Shown here piece after piece: positions 9,633-18,239 of a stretch of 64,000 nt of DNA. Below the pieces are notes generated by a model. That model was not told the origin of the DNA. It worked only from the letters and a program-made list of their open reading frames with translations, and searched no databases. Positions within the stretch are counted from its first letter, which is position 1. Each line of letters begins with the position of its first letter. This stretch comes from Aquimarina macrocephali JAMB N27 (GTDB taxonomy: Bacteria > Bacteroidota > Bacteroidia > Flavobacteriales > Flavobacteriaceae). The stretch lies in assembly GCF_000520995.1 (NCBI RefSeq), contig NZ_JACA01000013.1, forward strand, positions 124,001-188,000, written 5' to 3'. A program made the translations under genes and the position numbers.

Positions 9633-11648
9633 TTATTTATAAGAACGTGTTTTTAATTCAATGTTTTCGAAGACCAGATCTTCTTTATGCAGTTCGGCAT
9701 CTTTAGGCTCTCCTTTGTATTCCCACGCTGATACATACTTAAAGCTTTTATCATCTCTAAGTGCTTCTCCTTTTTGTTCTCCAGACTGTTCTACAGATTC
9801 TTCTCTAAAATGTCCCCCACAAGATTCATTGCGATTTAATGCATCTTTGGCAAATAACTCTCCCAATTCTAAGAAATCAGCTACTCTTCCTGCCTTTTCT
9901 AATTCTGGGTTCATACTATTAACCGTTCCCGGAACTTTTACATTTTTCCAGAAGTCCTCACGTAGTACTGCGATTTCTTCGATAGCCTCTTTTAGTTCTT
10001 TCTCATTACGAGACATTCCACATTTATTCCACATGATTTTACCTAATTTCTTATGGTAATAATCTACAGAATGTTCTCCTGATCCACCCATTAACTTCTC
10101 GATACGATCTTTAACTTCTTTTTCGGCTTGATCAAATTCTGGTGTATCTGTTGGGATTTTTCCTGTTCGAATATCACTAGATAAATAATCTCCAATCGTA
10201 TATGGTAACACAAAATACCCGTCTGCTAGCCCTTGCATCAATGCTGATGCTCCAAGGCGGTTTGCCCCGTGATCAGAAAAATTTGCTTCTCCTGCCGCGT
10301 AACATCCTGGTATAGTAGTTTGTAAGTTATAATCTACCCAAAGACCTCCCATTGTATAATGTACAGCAGGATAGATCATCATCGGAGATTTATAAGGATT
10401 CTCATCTACAATCTTTTCATACATCTGAAATAGATTCCCATATTTGCTTTCGATAACTTCCTCTCCCATCTTCGTAATTTCTTCCTTAGAAGGGTTATGC
10501 ATACCAGAGGTCATTGCTTTTTCTTTTCCGTATCGCTGGATAGCCGATGCAAAATCCAGATATACAGCTTCTCCTGTTTTATTCACTCCAAAACCAGCAT
10601 CACAACGTTCTTTTGCTGCTCTCGAAGCTACATCACGCGGAACCAGGTTACCAAAAGCTGGATAACGACGCTCCAAATAGTAATCTCTTTCTTCTTCAGA
10701 CAACTGTGTTGGTTTCAATTTACCTTCACGTATAGCTTCTACATCCTCCATTCTTTTTGGCACCCATATACGTCCATCGTTACGAAGTGATTCAGACATT
10801 AATGTCAATTTAGACTGATGATCTCCAGATACTGGTATACAGGTTGGGTGAATCTGGGTATAACAAGGATTTGCAAAGAAAGCTCCTCTACGGTGTGCTC
10901 TCCATGCTGCCATTACGTTACTCCCCATTGCATTGGTACTTAAATAAAATACATTTCCGTATCCACCACTAGCCAATACCACAGCATGAGCAGAATGACG
11001 TTCTATTTCTCCTGTAACCAGATCGCGAGCAATAATTCCACGAGCTTTTCCATCAATCTTCACTAAATCTAACATTTCGTGACGGTTAAAAGCTTGTATT
11101 TTTCCTCTGTTGATCTGGCGATTCATTGCAGAATATGCTCCAAGAAGTAATTGCTGCCCTGTTTGTCCTTTGGCATAAAATGTACGAGATACCAATACCC
11201 CTCCAAAAGAACGGTTATCTAATAATCCGCCATATTCACGTGCAAAAGGAACTCCTTGTGCTACGCACTGATCTATAATATTTCCTGAAACTTCAGCCAA
11301 TCGATATACATTAGCTTCACGAGAACGATAATCTCCTCCTTTTACAGTATCATAAAACAATCGGTAATCAGAATCACCATCACCCTGATAGTTTTTTGCT
11401 GCATTAATTCCTCCTTGTGCTGCAATCGAATGTGCACGACGAGGAGAATCAGAATAACAGAATGTTTTCACATTATATCCAAGCTCGGCCAATGTAGCAG
11501 CCGCACTTCCTCCTGCTAATCCAGTACCAACAACGATAACATCGATGTTTCGCTTATTCGCCGGATTAACCAGGTTAATTTTATTTTTATAATTTGTCCA
11601 CTTATCTGCCAGTGGACCTTCAGGTATTTTAGAATCTAAAATTGACAT
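9633..11648 (-). CDS. sdhA: Succinate dehydrogenase flavoprotein subunit
   Basis: This is the catalytic subunit that oxidises succinate to fumarate with covalently bound FAD. The N-terminus has the dinucleotide-binding pattern [21 protein letters not shown], and the flavinylation histidine lies in [17 protein letters not shown]. Substrate-site elements are visible in [10 protein letters not shown] and in the arginine-containing [13 protein letters not shown]. At 671 residues it has the longer form seen in Bacteroidota, with the extended C-terminus ([16 protein letters not shown]). It sits between sdhC (14 bp upstream) and sdhB (6 bp downstream), so the three subunits are co-expressed. It works at the cytoplasmic face of the inner membrane. 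Confidence 0.97.
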   Translation of the reverse strand: MSILDSKIPEGPLADKWTNYKNKINLVNPANKRNIDVIVVGTGLAGGSAAATLAELGYNVKTFCYSDSPRRAHSIAAQGGINAAKNYQGDGDSDYRLFYDTVKGGDYRSREANVYRLAEVSGNIIDQCVAQGVPFAREYGGLLDNRSFGGVLVSRTFYAKGQTGQQLLLGAYSAMNRQINRGKIQAFNRHEMLDLVKIDGKARGIIARDLVTGEIERHSAHAVVLASGGYGNVFYLSTNAMGSNVMAAWRAHRRGAFFANPCYTQIHPTCIPVSGDHQSKLTLMSESLRNDGRIWVPKRMEDVEAIREGKLKPTQLSEEERDYYLERRYPAFGNLVPRDVASRAAKERCDAGFGVNKTGEAVYLDFASAIQRYGKEKAMTSGMHNPSKEEITKMGEEVIESKYGNLFQMYEKIVDENPYKSPMMIYPAVHYTMGGLWVDYNLQTTIPGCYAAGEANFSDHGANRLGASALMQGLADGYFVLPYTIGDYLSSDIRTGKIPTDTPEFDQAEKEVKDRIEKLMGGSGEHSVDYYHKKLGKIMWNKCGMSRNEKELKEAIEEIAVLREDFWKNVKVPGTVNSMNPELEKAGRVADFLELGELFAKDALNRNESCGGHFREESVEQSGEQKGEALRDDKSFKYVSAWEYKGEPKDAELHKEDLVFENIELKTRSYK

Positions 11649-11662
11649 ACTAGTGGTGTTTT

Positions 11663-12334
11663 TTAATGATTTAGCACATAATTAAAATGAAGTATTAATG
11701 CAATAATTATAAAACCTAAAGGAATAACAATTGCAAATACTTTAGCAAACTTGGTTGCTGCTATCGAGTATTTATTATTAAATCCTACAGATTGAAACGA
11801 AGATGCAAATCCATGCCACAAATGCAATGCTAAAAACACAAATGAAACCACATATAGTATGGTACGAACATGGCTTTCGAATTTTACAGTCAATTCATGA
11901 TAATATCGTGTTGGATCTTCTGGTGCAAATTCTATATATTTATGTACTATTTCTGGAACCCAAAAGTCATAGAAATGCAACCCTAAAAATGCAAGAATCA
12001 CTAATCCAGAATAAATCATATTTCTAGACATCCATGAAGAATTAGCTCCTCCACTATATTTCGCATACTTAACCGCTCTGGCATTCTTGTTTTTGATTTC
12101 TAATACAAAACCCATCACAAAATGAAAAACCACTCCAAAAATAAGTACAGGCTGCAATGCAAATTGAACTAACGGATTTGTACCCATAAAATGAGATAAC
12201 TCATTAAATGTATCTGCGCTGAAAATTGAAGTAAAATTGATGGTAAAGTGTTGTAATAAGAAGAAAACTAAGAAAAGTCCCGAAAGTGCCATGGCTACTT
12301 TTCTAGCTATTGAAGATTTTATCAATCCACCCAT
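11663..12334 (-). CDS. sdhC: Succinate dehydrogenase cytochrome b subunit
   Basis: This 223-residue integral membrane subunit anchors SdhAB and reduces menaquinone. Five hydrophobic segments are visible (starting near residues 12, 58, 103, 157 and 198), as in the single-anchor, di-haem type B enzymes. Histidines likely to bind haem lie in the membrane segments, for example [26 protein letters not shown] and [11 protein letters not shown]. It is the first gene of sdhCAB and is preceded by a good promoter match, so it probably sets the expression of the operon. Confidence 0.93.
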   Translation of the reverse strand: MGGLIKSSIARKVAMALSGLFLVFFLLQHFTINFTSIFSADTFNELSHFMGTNPLVQFALQPVLIFGVVFHFVMGFVLEIKNKNARAVKYAKYSGGANSSWMSRNMIYSGLVILAFLGLHFYDFWVPEIVHKYIEFAPEDPTRYYHELTVKFESHVRTILYVVSFVFLALHLWHGFASSFQSVGFNNKYSIAATKFAKVFAIVIPLGFIIIALILHFNYVLNH

Positions 12335-12362
12335 TATTTAAAATGTTTAATTAGTTGTGAAG

Positions 12363-12394
12363 CAAAAATAGGGTTCAATGCTTTTTTAGCCAAG
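12363..12394 (-). promoter_or_regulatory. Promoter of the sdhCAB operon
   Basis: Read on the minus strand, CTTG (12391-12394), a 20-bp spacer and TATTTTTG (12363-12370) match the Bacteroidota promoter, with an exact TANNTTTG -7 box. The sdhC ATG starts 28 bp downstream, giving a short leader. Confidence 0.65.
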
Positions 12395-12541
12395 CTTTAG
12401 CATGGGTTTATTTCACTATTTATAATGAATATAAAAAAGAAAGTAACTTTGTTCATTGTTAAATACTAAAACGATTGAAATACAGAATTAACTTTAGATA
12501 AAAAACAATGCTCTTTTTTACAATTATGCTAATTTTACCTT

Positions 12542-13687
12542 ATGCAAAATATCAATTCCAAACTTCCAGAGGTTTCAACTACCATATTTACAGTAATGAA
12601 CCAATTAGCTCATAAACATGAAGCGCTAAATCTATCTCAAGGCTTTCCAAATTTTGAGGCAAGTCCAAAACTAATTGATTTGGTAACTCAGGCCATGCAA
12701 AATGGATATAACCAATATGCACCAATGCCTGGATTACTCTCTTTAAGAGAAGTTATTACTAAAAAAACCAACTCGCTATATGGTAGTAATTATCATCCTG
12801 AAACCGATATTACTATAACTTCTGGTGCTACACAGGCTATTTTTACTATTATTTCGGCTTTTATAAACCCTGGTGATGAAGTGATTATTTTTAAACCTGC
12901 TTATGATTCGTATGAGCCATCTATCGAATTATTTGGCGGAACGATCGTTCCGGTACAGTTGTCTGCGCCTCATTATAGTGTAGACTGGCAAGAAGTAGCT
13001 GCCAAAATTACTTCTAAAACCAAAATGATCATTATCAATACTCCTCATAATCCCAGTGGGAGCGTTTTGTCTAAAGAAGATATGCTTCAATTAGAAAAAT
13101 TAGTAACGAATACAGATATTATTTTATTAAGTGATGAAGTATATGAACATATTATTTTTGATGGGCAGGCACATCAAAGTGCTGCTTTATTTCCTGGATT
13201 AGCAGAGCGTGCTTTTATTACTGCTTCTTTCGGGAAGACATTTCACACTACCGGTTGGAAAATGGGATATTGCCTGGCTCCAAAAGAATTAATGACAGAA
13301 TTTAGAAAAGTACATCAGTTTAATGTCTTTTCTAGCAGTCATCCTATGCAATATGCGTTGGCCGAATATTTAAAAGCTCCCGAAAATTATCTTTCCCTTC
13401 CTGATTTCTATCAAGAAAAACGAGATTTTTTCCTATCTATGATTACCGATTCTCGTTTTAAGTTTACTCCGGCATCCGGAACATATTTTCAGGTATTGGA
13501 TTATTCTGTTATCACTGATGAAAGTGATATAGCTTTCGCTGAAAGGCTAACCAAAGAACATAAAATCGCATCCATCCCGGTATCCGTTTTTAACTTGAAT
13601 CAGAAAGATGATAATGTACTCCGTTTCTGCTTTGCCAAAACTGAAGAAACTTTAAAACATGCAGCAGAGATTTTGTGTAAGATTTGA
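12542..13687 (+). CDS. Methionine aminotransferase (PLP fold type I)
   Basis: This 381-residue pyridoxal-phosphate enzyme belongs to the class I/II aminotransferases. It matches the YbdL/kynurenine-aminotransferase-like group through LNLSQGFPNFEA near the start, the NQYAPMPGLLSLRE stretch, the NTPHNPSGSV loop and the PLP lysine in SFGKTFHTTGWKMGY. Members of this group transfer the amino group of methionine or aromatic amino acids to 2-oxo acids, including the last step of methionine salvage. It is cytoplasmic and stands alone, divergent from sdhC. TAACTTTG at 12444-12451 is an exact -7 motif upstream but has no well-spaced -33 partner. Confidence 0.88.
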   Translation: MQNINSKLPEVSTTIFTVMNQLAHKHEALNLSQGFPNFEASPKLIDLVTQAMQNGYNQYAPMPGLLSLREVITKKTNSLYGSNYHPETDITITSGATQAIFTIISAFINPGDEVIIFKPAYDSYEPSIELFGGTIVPVQLSAPHYSVDWQEVAAKITSKTKMIIINTPHNPSGSVLSKEDMLQLEKLVTNTDIILLSDEVYEHIIFDGQAHQSAALFPGLAERAFITASFGKTFHTTGWKMGYCLAPKELMTEFRKVHQFNVFSSSHPMQYALAEYLKAPENYLSLPDFYQEKRDFFLSMITDSRFKFTPASGTYFQVLDYSVITDESDIAFAERLTKEHKIASIPVSVFNLNQKDDNVLRFCFAKTEETLKHAAEILCKI

Positions 13688-13845
13688 TTTAAAATCACAT
13701 CGATTCGAGTGGTCAGACCGAAAGAAGGATTGTATCGAGAGTAGTGATTTTTGTGCTAAAAAAGTTATTCTCAATAGCCCTGCTGAGCTTCCTAAAATAC
13801 ATTTTTCTTCATTTTATTGCGAAAAATACTCCAACCAACACTTTT

Positions 13846-14952
13846 TTAGAAATCAAATCGTAACTGAATAATTTCTACTTCTTCTTTTTCCTTTTCTTTT
13901 TTCTTCTCCTTACCTGTATTAAGATTAGAGAGTGAAATCCCTAATAATCGCACAGAGTTCTTCATCTTATCTTGATACAATAACTCTTTTGCGGTTTCTA
14001 ATAAGATATCGGTATCGCTTACAAAATAAGGCAGTGTTTTACTTCGAGTTTGTAGTGTAAAATCGCTATACCTAATTTTTAGAGTCACTGTTCTACCAGC
14101 AACCTTACTTCGTTTAAGGCGTTTTTGAAGTTCTTCTGCTATATTTTCTAATCGCTCTAGCATATAGATTTCTGAAGCTATATTTTCGCTAAAGGTTCGT
14201 TCTGCCGCCAGGGATTTTCGCTCGCGGTTGGGTTTTACCTCACTTAAATGAATTCCTCGTACAATACGGTAGTAATGTCCTCCTGATTTACCAAAGTTTT
14301 GTGCTAAAAATTCTTCTGATTTCGATTTTAAATCCTTTCCGGTATAAATACCCATCTGGTACATTTTTGTTCGAGTAACTTTCCCCACTCCATAGAATTT
14401 TTTAACATCCAGATCTTCCAAAAATTCGATTACCTCTTCGGGGTTTACTGTTTTTTGTCCATTGGGCTTATTATAATCACTCGCTACTTTGGCTATAAAC
14501 TTATTGATCGATATTCCTGCAGAAGCGGTTAATCCAACCTCCTCAAAAATTTGTTTTCGGATTTCCTGAGCAATTAGTGTTGCGCTGGGATTTCCCTTTT
14601 TATTCTCGGTAACGTCTAGATAGGCCTCATCCAATGATAAAGGTTCTACCAGATCTGTATACTCAAAGAATATTTTTCTGATTTTAGAAGAAATCTCTTG
14701 ATACCGATCAAATCGAGGTCTAACAAAAATCAGATCAGGGCATAGTTTCCTTGCTTTAAAACCAGGCATAGCAGATCGTACACCAAATACACGGGCCTCA
14801 TAACTAGCTGCACTAACCACACCTCGTTTTCCTCCTCCTCCTACGGCCAATGGCTTCCCTCTAAGTTCGGGATTATCCAATTGCTCTACCGAAGCATAGA
14901 ATGCATCCATATCAACATGTATGATTTTTCTATATGTACCCAACTCTTCCAC
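13846..14952 (-). CDS. dinB: DNA polymerase IV (Y family)
   Basis: This is a translesion DNA polymerase of 368 residues. Catalytic carboxylates are visible in HVDMDAFYASVEQ near the N-terminus and in SLDEAYLDV about 100 residues on, followed by the ASAGISINKFIAKVASDYNKPNGQ finger/palm stretch and a helix-hairpin-helix region (FYGVGKVT). The little-finger domain has RKSLAAERTFSEN. The C-terminus is lysine- and glutamate-rich and ends in IIQLRFDF, which resembles a sliding-clamp (beta) binding peptide. The start is a GTG at 14952, only a few bases after a -7 promoter box, so the transcript may be leaderless. It converges on the aminotransferase gene. Confidence 0.95.
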   Translation of the reverse strand: MEELGTYRKIIHVDMDAFYASVEQLDNPELRGKPLAVGGGGKRGVVSAASYEARVFGVRSAMPGFKARKLCPDLIFVRPRFDRYQEISSKIRKIFFEYTDLVEPLSLDEAYLDVTENKKGNPSATLIAQEIRKQIFEEVGLTASAGISINKFIAKVASDYNKPNGQKTVNPEEVIEFLEDLDVKKFYGVGKVTRTKMYQMGIYTGKDLKSKSEEFLAQNFGKSGGHYYRIVRGIHLSEVKPNRERKSLAAERTFSENIASEIYMLERLENIAEELQKRLKRSKVAGRTVTLKIRYSDFTLQTRSKTLPYFVSDTDILLETAKELLYQDKMKNSVRLLGISLSNLNTGKEKKKEKEKEEVEIIQLRFDF

Positions 14953-14956
14953 TCTA

Positions 14957-14984
14957 CAAAAATAATAGATATTGATGATTCAAA
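14957..14984 (-). promoter_or_regulatory. Probable promoter of dinB
   Basis: On the minus strand TTTG (14981-14984), a 16-bp spacer and TATTTTTG (14957-14964) fit the Bacteroidota promoter. Transcription would begin within a few bases of the GTG at 14952. No SOS-box-like palindrome was noticed. Confidence 0.5.
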
Positions 14985-14990
14985 TTATAA

Positions 14991-14998
14991 TATCTTTA
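14991..14998 (+). promoter_or_regulatory. Possible -7 element of the CYTH gene
   Basis: TATCTTTA differs from TANNTTTG in the last base. A TTG at 14972-14974 lies 16 bp upstream. The ATG of the CYTH gene is 52 bp downstream. This is a weak match. Confidence 0.3.
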
Positions 14999-15050
14999 TC
15001 TCTAATTATAAAAGATTTCTACATCGTCTAAAATAACCGAATAACTAGTC

Positions 15051-15518
15051 ATGATTGAAATAGAACGCAAATTTCTGGTAACCTCTGAAACTTTTAAAAA
15101 TGAAGCACAAAAAAGTACTCGTATTACACAGGGATTTCTAAATACTGACCCAGAACGAACAGTTCGTATTCGAATCAAAGGAGAATACGCCTTTATCACT
15201 GTAAAAGGAATTGGCAATACTTCGGGGACTTCTCGATTTGAATGGGAAAAAGAAATTGATGTATCAGAAGCAGAACAATTGATGCTTTTATGTGAAAAAG
15301 GAATCATCGAAAAAATACGATATGAAATCTCTCTAGGAAACCACACCTACGAAGTCGATGAATTCTTTGGAAAAAACAAAGATCTCATCATAGCTGAAAT
15401 TGAATTAGAAGATGAAAATGAAACATTCCTAAAACCAGATTGGTTAGGAGAAGAAGTTACGGGGAATCGAAAATATTATAATTCTCAATTAAGTAAAAAA
15501 CCATACACAACCTGGTAA
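15051..15518 (+). CDS. CYTH domain protein (triphosphate tunnel enzyme family)
   Basis: This 155-residue protein has the hallmark N-terminus MIEIERKFLV (the EIERK / ExExK metal-binding motif) of the CYTH family. The tunnel's basic and acidic strands follow in order: ITQGFLNTDPERTVRIRIKG, AFITVKG, EWEKEIDV, KIRYEI, YEVDEFFG and IAEIELEDENE. The family includes inorganic triphosphatases, thiamine triphosphatase and class IV adenylyl cyclase. Short bacterial members like this one, of the NeuTTM/YgiF-N type, mostly hydrolyse inorganic triphosphate. It is cytoplasmic. The neighbours give no clue to a pathway. Confidence 0.9.
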   Translation: MIEIERKFLVTSETFKNEAQKSTRITQGFLNTDPERTVRIRIKGEYAFITVKGIGNTSGTSRFEWEKEIDVSEAEQLMLLCEKGIIEKIRYEISLGNHTYEVDEFFGKNKDLIIAEIELEDENETFLKPDWLGEEVTGNRKYYNSQLSKKPYTTW

Positions 15519-15556
15519 ACTATTTTTTACTTTAAAATAATTTAAAAACTAATGAA

Positions 15557-16615
15557 ATGAGGAAATTTTTAAATCTCATAATGCTTCTGCTTGTTGCTAT
15601 ATCCTTCTTAAATTGTAAGGATGCCAGGAGTATAAAAAATCAACAGGTTCAGGATAAAATCGATCGCCAAAACAATACAGAACCGACTTCAGAAAAAGTA
15701 AAAAATACTATGTTTTACTATGTAACGGCGACTAGCGGACTTAGCGTGAGAAGACAACCTGATATTAATGCCGAAAAGATAAGTACTTTGGATTATGGGA
15801 CTCCTGTTGAAATTATCGAAGAAACTGATCATACTTTTCAGGTTAAGGAGGGCACAAAAACAATTGATGGTAAATGGGTACTGATATATTCAAAAGAAAT
15901 AACTACAATAAAAGGTTATGCCTTTGATGGATTTTTAACCAAAGAAAACCCCATGTCATATCGATTATCCAACGCTGATTTAAAGTTCATCCGTTCTTAT
16001 AATGAGGAGAGTGATTTTGATCTGGATAATTATCTCACTTTAGAACTAATCTCCAAAAAAACTTATGAGGAGTTAAAGAAAAATCAAAAGAATGGCATCA
16101 CAATTAGAGAAGATACGTTAGAGATTAAAAAAAACAATGGAAAAATCGATATACCTACTGATCAAGGAGTTGTCTCACTAATAGATATAAATGAAAGAGA
16201 TATGGGTGATGTATCTTATCACTATGTAGGGGCTATTGATAACTTAAACACTCATGTAATTCGAGGGGATTACATAGGATATAGTGAACATTTATTAATC
16301 AATAAAATTACGGCTAGAAAAGATACTCTTACTGAAAAACCAATTATTTCACCAAATTGGAAAAAAATGGTCACCGCCTCTATAGATGGGCAAACCTTAG
16401 AGCCAACAGATCTTTATGTATATGATATAGACAAGGATAACTATACAAGGAGATTATCAGTTTCTTTTCAAAAATGGTTTCATTCTTACGAGGACAATAG
16501 TATTTTTTGGATCAACAAAGACGAATTTTGTATGAAGGTAATGTCGTTACAACTCGGAGAAAATGAAGGATTCAAAGAGCATTACCATCAATATGTAAAA
16601 ATAAAAGTACTATAA
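15557..16615 (+). CDS. SH3-domain lipoprotein
   Basis: This is a 352-residue protein with a lipoprotein signal: a hydrophobic stretch and a lipobox ending at Cys20 (SFLNC). Residues from about 52 to 122 form a bacterial SH3 domain (YYVTATSGLSVRRQPDINAE, VEIIEETD, GYAFDGFL), of the kind that binds cell-wall peptides. The remaining 230 residues are not recognised; they are rich in charged strands and contain no clear catalytic motif. It is expected in the periplasm attached to the inner or outer membrane. It follows the CYTH gene by 38 bp but need not share its function. Confidence 0.75.
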   Translation: MRKFLNLIMLLLVAISFLNCKDARSIKNQQVQDKIDRQNNTEPTSEKVKNTMFYYVTATSGLSVRRQPDINAEKISTLDYGTPVEIIEETDHTFQVKEGTKTIDGKWVLIYSKEITTIKGYAFDGFLTKENPMSYRLSNADLKFIRSYNEESDFDLDNYLTLELISKKTYEELKKNQKNGITIREDTLEIKKNNGKIDIPTDQGVVSLIDINERDMGDVSYHYVGAIDNLNTHVIRGDYIGYSEHLLINKITARKDTLTEKPIISPNWKKMVTASIDGQTLEPTDLYVYDIDKDNYTRRLSVSFQKWFHSYEDNSIFWINKDEFCMKVMSLQLGENEGFKEHYHQYVKIKVL

Positions 16616-16836
16616 TTGATTACTATTTTGGTAAAACAAATATGTAAAATCTCAATACTCTTTCTCAACCAAGTAAAAAACCAAACTAATTATGGTAAAA
16701 AAGTAAGGTTAATAGGTCTTTAACTTCAATTAACATTGCCTTAATAAACCTTAACAAAAGAGTAACATATGGTGCTGGTAAGGTGAACTGGATAAGCACG
16801 GCTAAGCCTACTTATTTATTAACCAAAATTACAGTT

Positions 16837-17742
16837 ATGTTACACAAATCTAAAAGATCCCTAATAGGGGTCACATTATGTATTTTGCCATTTTTAAATG
16901 CTATAGGGCAAATCCCTGTAAATGGATTTTATCCTAAAAAGAATTCTTTTACATTAGCTCCCAGTTATGGATACAAAAGTTATGATCAGTTCTATAGGGG
17001 GTCTACTTTATCTGAAGGAAACCCTGCTGGTTTAGGAGAAATTTCTTCTTCTATTATCTCTTTTTATAGTCAATATGCCATTACAAATTGGTTATCTACA
17101 ACCCTTACTCTACCATACATTAGTGTCGAAAGTAAAGATGGAGTGCTAGATCCCGTTCAAAATGTAGCTCAGATAGATGGAATTCAGGATTTAGGAGTTT
17201 TTCTAAAAGCTAAAGTTCTGGAGAAAAAATTCGATAATTCTTCTCAAGTAACCCTGGGAGGTGCCTCTGGAGTAACGTTCCCTGTAGGAAATTATGAAGG
17301 AGGAGGTGTACTTTCTCTAGGCAATGAAGCTACCACTGTTAATGGCTCAGCTATATTTCAATATAGTACTCCGTTCAAAATATTTAGTGAACTACAATTT
17401 GGGTACAGTATCCGTAACAGCAATAATTTTGATATCCCCAATGCCATGTTGTATAGTGCCAAAATAGGGTACTATAATGAATTTCTTTATGTACATGCCA
17501 AACTCAATATACAAAACTCTATTTCGGGATATGATATTGGCACTCCAGAATTTGGCAATGCAGGAGGGGCTGCTATTTTACCTGAAACTGAAGTAGATTT
17601 CACAAATCTTTCTTTTGATTTTTATGTTCCCGTTTACAAAAATGCTGTAGGTATTTCTGCTGGTTACGGTGCTACTCTAGACGGTAGAAATTATAATAAA
17701 GAATCCGTTTTTTCATTTGGATTAGTATATACTTCTCGATAG
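16837..17742 (+). CDS. Outer-membrane beta-barrel protein of unknown role
   Basis: From the ATG at 16837 the product is 301 residues with a cleavable signal peptide (hydrophobic segment then NAIGQ). The mature part consists of alternating aromatic and hydrophobic strands (SFTLAPSYGYKSY, ISFYSQYAITNWLSTTLTLPYI, LGVFLKAKVL, SELQFGYSIRNSN), a barrel pattern shared with transporter-like outer-membrane proteins of Bacteroidota. It ends in GLVYTSR. No ligand or partner can be named. A GTG at 16783 gives a longer reading with an N-terminus unlike a signal peptide, so I preferred 16837. It converges on the receiver gene with a strong hairpin between them. Confidence 0.75.
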   Translation: MLHKSKRSLIGVTLCILPFLNAIGQIPVNGFYPKKNSFTLAPSYGYKSYDQFYRGSTLSEGNPAGLGEISSSIISFYSQYAITNWLSTTLTLPYISVESKDGVLDPVQNVAQIDGIQDLGVFLKAKVLEKKFDNSSQVTLGGASGVTFPVGNYEGGGVLSLGNEATTVNGSAIFQYSTPFKIFSELQFGYSIRNSNNFDIPNAMLYSAKIGYYNEFLYVHAKLNIQNSISGYDIGTPEFGNAGGAAILPETEVDFTNLSFDFYVPVYKNAVGISAGYGATLDGRNYNKESVFSFGLVYTSR

Positions 17743-17764
17743 TATTTGGTATAGAATTACTCCC

Positions 17765-17816
17765 ATCAAATACAATATATGTTTGATAACTCCATCAAAC
17801 ATATATTGTATTTGAT
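17765..17816. terminator. Perfect 23-bp inverted repeat between convergent genes
   Basis: Arms 17765-17787 and 17794-17816 are exact reverse complements around a 6-nt loop (AACTCC). The stem is AT-rich and begins and ends with ATCAAA / TTTGAT. It lies between the stops of the outer-membrane protein (plus) and the receiver (minus), so a bidirectional terminator is the simplest reading. A long T-run after the stem is missing on both strands. Confidence 0.55.
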
Positions 17817-17837
17817 AGGAATAGAAAACGTACTATA

Positions 17838-18239
17838 TCAGACGCTTTCTAATAGTGATTCCAATTGAGTTTCATTAATGGGTTTAATTAGATATCCAGA
17901 AACCAATTCAAATTTTTTAGCTCTTTCCTTATCTGTAGGGTTTTCTGATGATGATAAGATATAGATAATAATCTCTTTCTTTATATCTGGAGTGATTGTA
18001 ATAAACTCTTCTAAAAACCCCCATCCATCCATAACAGGCATATTTATGTCCAGTAAAATTAAATCTGGTAACTTCTCTATTTTTCCTATTGTTGATCTTA
18101 TAAAGTTAATACCTTCTTCTCCATTAGAAAATACAAGTAGTTTTTGATTAGGACTAAGCTTATGTACGATCTTTTTTATAATAAACTGATGAATATTATC
18201 ATCATCTATAAGACATAAAATATGGTTCTCCTTAATCAT
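17838..18239 (-). CDS. Single-domain response regulator
   Basis: This 133-residue protein is a receiver domain with no output domain. The acidic pocket is visible in CLIDDDNIHQF, the phospho-acceptor aspartate in LILLDINMPVMDGW, the conserved Ser/Thr in YILSSSENP, and the lysine in GYLIKPI. It overlaps the upstream histidine kinase gene by 4 bp, so the two are translationally coupled and very likely form a kinase-regulator pair. With no DNA-binding domain the output must pass to another protein or serve as a phosphate sink. Similar lone receivers following PAS kinases are common in Flavobacteriia. Confidence 0.93.
   Translation of the reverse strand: MIKENHILCLIDDDNIHQFIIKKIVHKLSPNQKLLVFSNGEEGINFIRSTIGKIEKLPDLILLDINMPVMDGWGFLEEFITITPDIKKEIIIYILSSSENPTDKERAKKFELVSGYLIKPINETQLESLLESV

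Noticed and set aside
9661..10059. Open frame of 132 codons on the plus strand
   Set aside because: It is antisense to the well-supported sdhA gene, and is serine-rich as expected from a shadow frame.
13659..13871. Open frame of 70 codons at the end of the aminotransferase gene
   Set aside because: It overlaps the aminotransferase end and runs into the dinB 3' end; no conserved pattern or start signal.
15002..15346. Open frame of 114 codons on the minus strand
   Set aside because: It overlaps the CYTH gene in antisense and shows no conserved features.
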